This document shows positions 59,768-64,000 of a stretch of DNA of 64,000 bases, in pieces (the first letter of the stretch is position 1; each line of letters opens with the position of its first letter). The notes beneath the pieces are model-generated. The model did no database searches. It worked only from the letters and a program-made list of their open reading frames with translations, and was not told where the DNA came from. The position numbers and the translations under genes were made by a program. This DNA is from Coprinellus micaceus (Eukaryota; Basidiomycota; Agaricomycetes; Agaricales; Psathyrellaceae): NCBI GenBank assembly GCA_951394405.1, contig OX596343.1:744001-808000 (forward strand), read 5' to 3'.

Positions 59768-62745
59768 ATGGAAACCGCCAAAGCCCCCATTGTCAACGTC
59801 TGGAGCGTGCGCAAAGAGCAGTTGGCTGCTCGTGCCACGTCGTCCAACATCGCTTCGTCTGCCTCCTCCTTTTCTTCAACCGTGTCATCGTCGTCATCGA
59901 CGAAAACCCCATCGACGACGCCTTTCGTGACAGCGACAAAGGTCCAGCAATCTGGATCATTACCCAGAAAGGTCCCGCCCGTGACGGACGAGGAGTCGTG
60001 GCCAGACGTAACAGCATCCTTGAGCAAGGAGGTGAACGGGAAGGAGAGGGTCGTGCTGAAGGATTCGGAGTCGCAGCCGAAAAAAGGTTCGTGTCTGGCC
60101 CTGCCTCCACCCACCAGTCCACTCCTTGACAGTACCTAGCAGAAAAAACGAAAAAGTGGGTTCCAATACCCGCTGAGGAACTGCAGGCGGCAGCAGACGC
60201 GCATAAGGCAGCGAGAAAAGATGGCCATGGTGCCAGGGATCGCTCTTCAACGCGCAAGAATCCCAATCGAGGTGCGTTGCCTACCGCCCTCCCTGAAATT
60301 TAGACCTCGCCTGACCATACCCACAGGACCGCCTTCGCAAGCCGCCTCGACATCGCAGTCTCGTGTGCAGAGTCGGAGTGGTAGTGTGCAGTCGAGTCCC
60401 AGGAATGCGGGGAGGAGACGGCTTCCAGCAGAGCGGGATAGCAACGGGTACGGTGCAGATTTGCTCAGGCCTCATCGGCCTTCTTCGTCTGCCAGGTCGT
60501 CAAAGTCTAGCTCTCCGCATCTCCTTCCTGGCCACAACTTGCCGCCGATGCCTCATCCAAGCCTCCCCCACCCACCACATCTGGCATATCCGCTTTATCC
60601 CGGCCTCGTTCCTTTCCTTAGTCCTGTGCTCACACCGTCCGGCGTCGAGGGCGGTGTGGACTGTGTCGCTTATCCTTTTGCCCATCCACTCTACAGTACA
60701 TCAAGGAGTCTACCCATCAATGGGGTGGACAGCATACGCGCAGCCGCAGCGGTTCAATTTGGCAGCATACCACCGTCGGCGACGGCACCCACAAATGGTG
60801 GCGCCATCACCGCATCGCAGCCACCCTCGACAATCGAGGCGAAGGAGCAGGAGGCGACGGGGAGGCAGATTGTAATCGGAGTCGCTCCAGAGGAAGTGGA
60901 TGCTGTTGTGCGAGGTGTCAAGAACGTGGCGATCAGCGGGAGTGTGAGCAGTTCAGGGTCTATTCGAACAGGGAAGGAGCGGTCAAGGCGGTCGAGTTTC
61001 GCCGTACCCTCAGAAGAACAGGACAAAGCTGCAGTCACTTCAGGGGATAACAAGGGAAAGTGGGAGTTTGGGACAGCGTCGGGAGGTTCTGCATCTGCGG
61101 AGGGGGAGGGGGAGGTTGTGGCTCAGGTTGCGAGGCTGTTGGATGTTGTGGCAGAAGATGGAGCACCGTCCATGGCGAAGTTGAGCCCCCTCTCGATGTC
61201 ACTCTCCGCATCGCCTAGGGCCGGACAAGTACCACTTGCACCTGCTGTAGCTGCGTCGGATATTCCAGGGCCTCCTCCTGGGTTAGGAGCGCCGCAGTCT
61301 CAACGACCACCTGTCTTGACGACGAAGAGGCCTCTTGTTGGCGGATCCGGCGCTCACTCAAACTCTCCCCCTCTTACTGGACCGATACGTGGGCGGAGCT
61401 CGTCAACTACGGACGAGGACTTTGAAGTAAAGGACTATGGCTTTGGGTTTGGGCAGGGTGGGGCTAGGACAGCTGATCCTGCGCGGGAGGAGATGATGGC
61501 GAGAGAAAGAGAGCTGCTCAGAGACAAGCAGAAAGCCATGGTGGCAGCGGCTCATTCCACGGTTCCCGGCGTTGTACCCCCTCAGCCTCATTCACAGTAC
61601 CACGCGCCTGGAGGGAGAGACGAGAGGCGGGGTGGAGCTGGTCCGAGGATGCCCAGGCCGTTCGACGGTGACCGGGAGCGAGATAGAGGGGATGGCAGGG
61701 GGCCTCGACGTGGTACTGGCTCGAGAGGTGGACCGAGTGTAGGTGGTGGCGGGTCGCATCACAGGAACCGACGAAGTAACATCCCTCAAACAGGCCCTTC
61801 AACCCCGCCAGGGCCACACCTTCCTCCATTTGGACACCACCCCCATCCCCACGCGCCACCCCTCCATATCCCGCCCTTTATGCCAGCTCCGTTCATGCAC
61901 GGTAGCCCTCTACCCCCAGGTGTGATGCCCCCGGGTGTCGAGGGCATGCCGAGCCCAACGTATTATGGGGGTATGAGACCCGGCTTTATGGCCCAGCCAC
62001 CCACTGGCGCAGTGTCGTTCCTGCCACCTTTGCCTCCCCCTCCTCCGCTTCCACCTCAGTTACTCGCGTTAGCAGGGTCAAGCCCATCCTTGGCGGTGAC
62101 CCCTGCCTCAGGCACGAGCGCGGGGGCTCCGGCGGTCGCCCCTCCAGTTCCTGCGCCGTTGACGGCTGTACCTTTCCCATTGGATCCTACCAGGTATTAC
62201 CTCCTTGGTCAATTGGAGTACTATTTAAGTCCGCAAAATATGGCGAAAGACTTCTTCTTAAAGAAGAAGGTAAGGGTGCTCCCCTAGTGCCTCGGCGTGA
62301 AGATTTTACTGACGCAATGTCTCCGCAGATGGACTCCAGAGGCTGGATCCCGATCTCCCTCATCGCTTCGTTCAACCGCGTGAAGAAGCTCACACTAGAC
62401 GCGAACCTAGTCAAGGAAGTCTTATACCTCTCGTCGATGGTGCAGGTTCGAGACGAGTGGGTGAGGATGGGTGGCTGGGAGAGGTTTGTGCTGCCCGATG
62501 CGGAGGAGAGCGTCGTTCCTGAGTTCGATCGAGGCGTGAACCTGAACCACCCGCAGTATCCGACGCCTAATGGCATGCAAGTGGGACCCCCACTCCCACC
62601 TGCGATGTTTGGATTGGGAGCTCCTTCGCCGCCGGAGAGTCGGCCGAAGGGAGTTAATGGTGCGGTGAGCAATGGAGAAAGCATCTCGGGAAATGAGGAT
62701 GAGGAAGAGGATGTTGTGTTCGTTTACGAGAGCGAGGCGGCTTAG
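59768..62745 (+). CDS. La-motif RNA-binding protein (LARP1/Sro9-like)
   Basis: Exons 59768-60086, 60140-60271, 60327-62269 and 62329-62745 encode 936 residues. The start METAKAPIVNVWSVRKEQL and the KKWVPIPAEEL patch are typical of the N-termini of fungal LARP1/Sro9/Slf1 proteins. The long middle part is disordered, rich in Ser, Pro and Gly, with an RGG/DRERDRGD-rich basic region (about 640-690) and PPPPPLPPQ runs. Near the C-terminus the La motif is YYLLGQLEYYLSPQNMAKDFFLKKK joined over an intron to MDSRGWIPISLIASFNRVKKLT. It continues as VKEVLYLSSMVQV and ends with an acidic tail. No RRM follows, as usual for this type. It probably binds mRNA and ribosomes and regulates translation. Confidence 0.93.
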
Positions 62746-64000
62746 AACGAAGCGGGTAAACCCTGCCAGTTTTCTGGGTGTGGTGTTATTGGACTGTCAA
62801 GTTTTTCGAAACTCTCATATTTATGGTGACTCGATTCTTGTGCATTGTCGTGTTGTTTCTCTGACCCCCTTCCCTTGTTTCTTGCTGTCCATTATTACTC
62901 CAGGTTCACCTTTCAACTTCACCTACATATCGTCTTTGGTAATGGCTATGCTGTGGTTTGCTCGTTTCCGGTTCTTTTGGTGTTTGTTTATCTGCCTCTT
63001 CCCTCCTACCCCTCTCCTCGTCTTCTGTTTATAACTCTGGCTCTATATCTTCCCGCATCTCGTTTCGTCTCTCTTTCTCCCCTTCCGTCTCGGTTCCCCT
63101 CTGGCTCTCTCGCTTGTCCCCTGTACATATAACTGTCCCGCTGTGACACGTTGAACTGACCGCCTGACTCGTATCCTGTTTCCCTTAGGCCTCCTTACAT
63201 CTCTGTTATCCCCGATCTCACTGTTGTTGAGATTCATACTCCATAGCATCGACCTACATACTTACGAACTCTATTAATCGCGTACTCTCCCTGCCGTCTC
63301 CCAACGGCGTACCTACATACCGGGACATACGTCCGGCCATACAAACGACCGCCAAACACGTTTACTGGATGCCTCAATGCCCCTTGACTACTAGATACTA
63401 AGATTGACCCCTTGTACTGACGATTTTGACTGACTGAGCTCCTTAGGCACTTGACGCATCATGCTGTCCGAATGCGGCAGGAATACTTCTATTTCCAATC
63501 GAGAAACCCCTATACTTCCAATTCCAATGCCCCCCATCCGACCCCAGGCACACCCGAGGGCGACAATTGGCACTCATTGTTGGGCACTCTACTCTTGCCC
63601 CACTTCAAGTTTGAACCCATACATGTAAACGGTGTGTGCGCCAAGCGGGGCCCTTTCCCCTCGTATAAGGCTGACACGCTCGATATCACTAGATCTGACT
63701 TTGGATACTCCCAGCCCCTTCCCACCCAGCCAAACCTGCCTCGGTCCTTGGGAAGCTTCAGGGTTACTACTGTTTTCTCTTCCGCCCCTTCCTGCAGACT
63801 TAGCGAGATGGAAATGACACCACTACTCGGAGAACAGAGTCCCCGGGAGGGTCCAGCCTCGCGCCTGATTCCCCAAGGCAAGGCGAAGGATTTGGACGGG
63901 TCCCCTTACAAAGAGCGTCTATTAATCTCATATCGGCTCTTACTGAATACGCTCGCCACTGCGAGACTTGGACGTTACGAAAAGGCCCTAAACGTAAGGC
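62746..64000. other. 3' region of LARP gene and downstream sequence
   Basis: A pyrimidine-rich stretch (62870-63150) is probably the long 3' UTR. Open frames here are made by low-complexity CT runs and by chance. No gene or RNA was recognised up to the window end. Confidence 0.45.

Overview
The window is nuclear DNA of a filamentous basidiomycete, most likely an agaricomycete. The evidence is dense protein genes on both strands, many short introns of about 45-90 bp with GT...AG ends and CTNAC-type branch sites, and gene families typical of that group: DUF6533 seven-helix proteins, zinc-ribbon F-box proteins, an atypical G-alpha subunit, an AflY/questin-oxidase-like protein and aerolysin-like pore-forming proteins. 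No tRNA, rRNA or CRISPR was seen. Exon limits are read by eye from splice consensus, reading frame and comparison of paralogues inside the window.

Left part (1-13.7 kb): a duplicated accessory region. A roughly 230-500 bp module occurs three times and lies upstream of an internally deleted HNH-nuclease pseudogene (2832-3696), a secreted CBM19-like protein gene (4979-5992) and an intact HNH gene (9936-10918). Two 670-residue paralogues of unknown function (6490-8794, 11409-13732) share exon lengths exactly in exons 1-5. A 1358-bp terminal-inverted-repeat element (1024-2381) with a target duplication sits in the first unit.

Second part (14.6-26.2 kb): mostly enzyme genes. They are a DUF6533 membrane protein, a questin-oxidase-like protein, an AIF/AMID-like FAD oxidoreductase, a secreted six-hairpin glycosidase and a 3-beta-HSD/Erg26-like SDR, with a decayed pore-forming-protein pseudogene between the last two.

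Third part (26.8-50.2 kb): a mirrored arrangement. F-box gene 1 and pore-forming gene A run rightwards; pore-forming gene B and F-box gene 2 run leftwards. The DNA mismatch repair gene MLH1 lies between the two arms. A coiled-coil AcrB-like gene, a third F-box paralogue and an 841-bp MITE-like element with a perfect 8-bp target duplication complete this part.

Right part (50.6-64 kb): conserved genes. They are a PMP3-type proteolipid, a G-alpha subunit lacking the switch II glutamine, a type I membrane protein with cysteine-rich EGF/furin-like repeats and a cytoplasmic tail, and a LARP1/Sro9-like La-motif RNA-binding protein.

The main points to follow up are the duplicated pore-forming and F-box blocks around MLH1, the module shared by unrelated genes, the two transposon-like elements, the G-alpha substitution, the unknown paralogue pair and a GGGCGCCTATT motif that recurs upstream of several genes.
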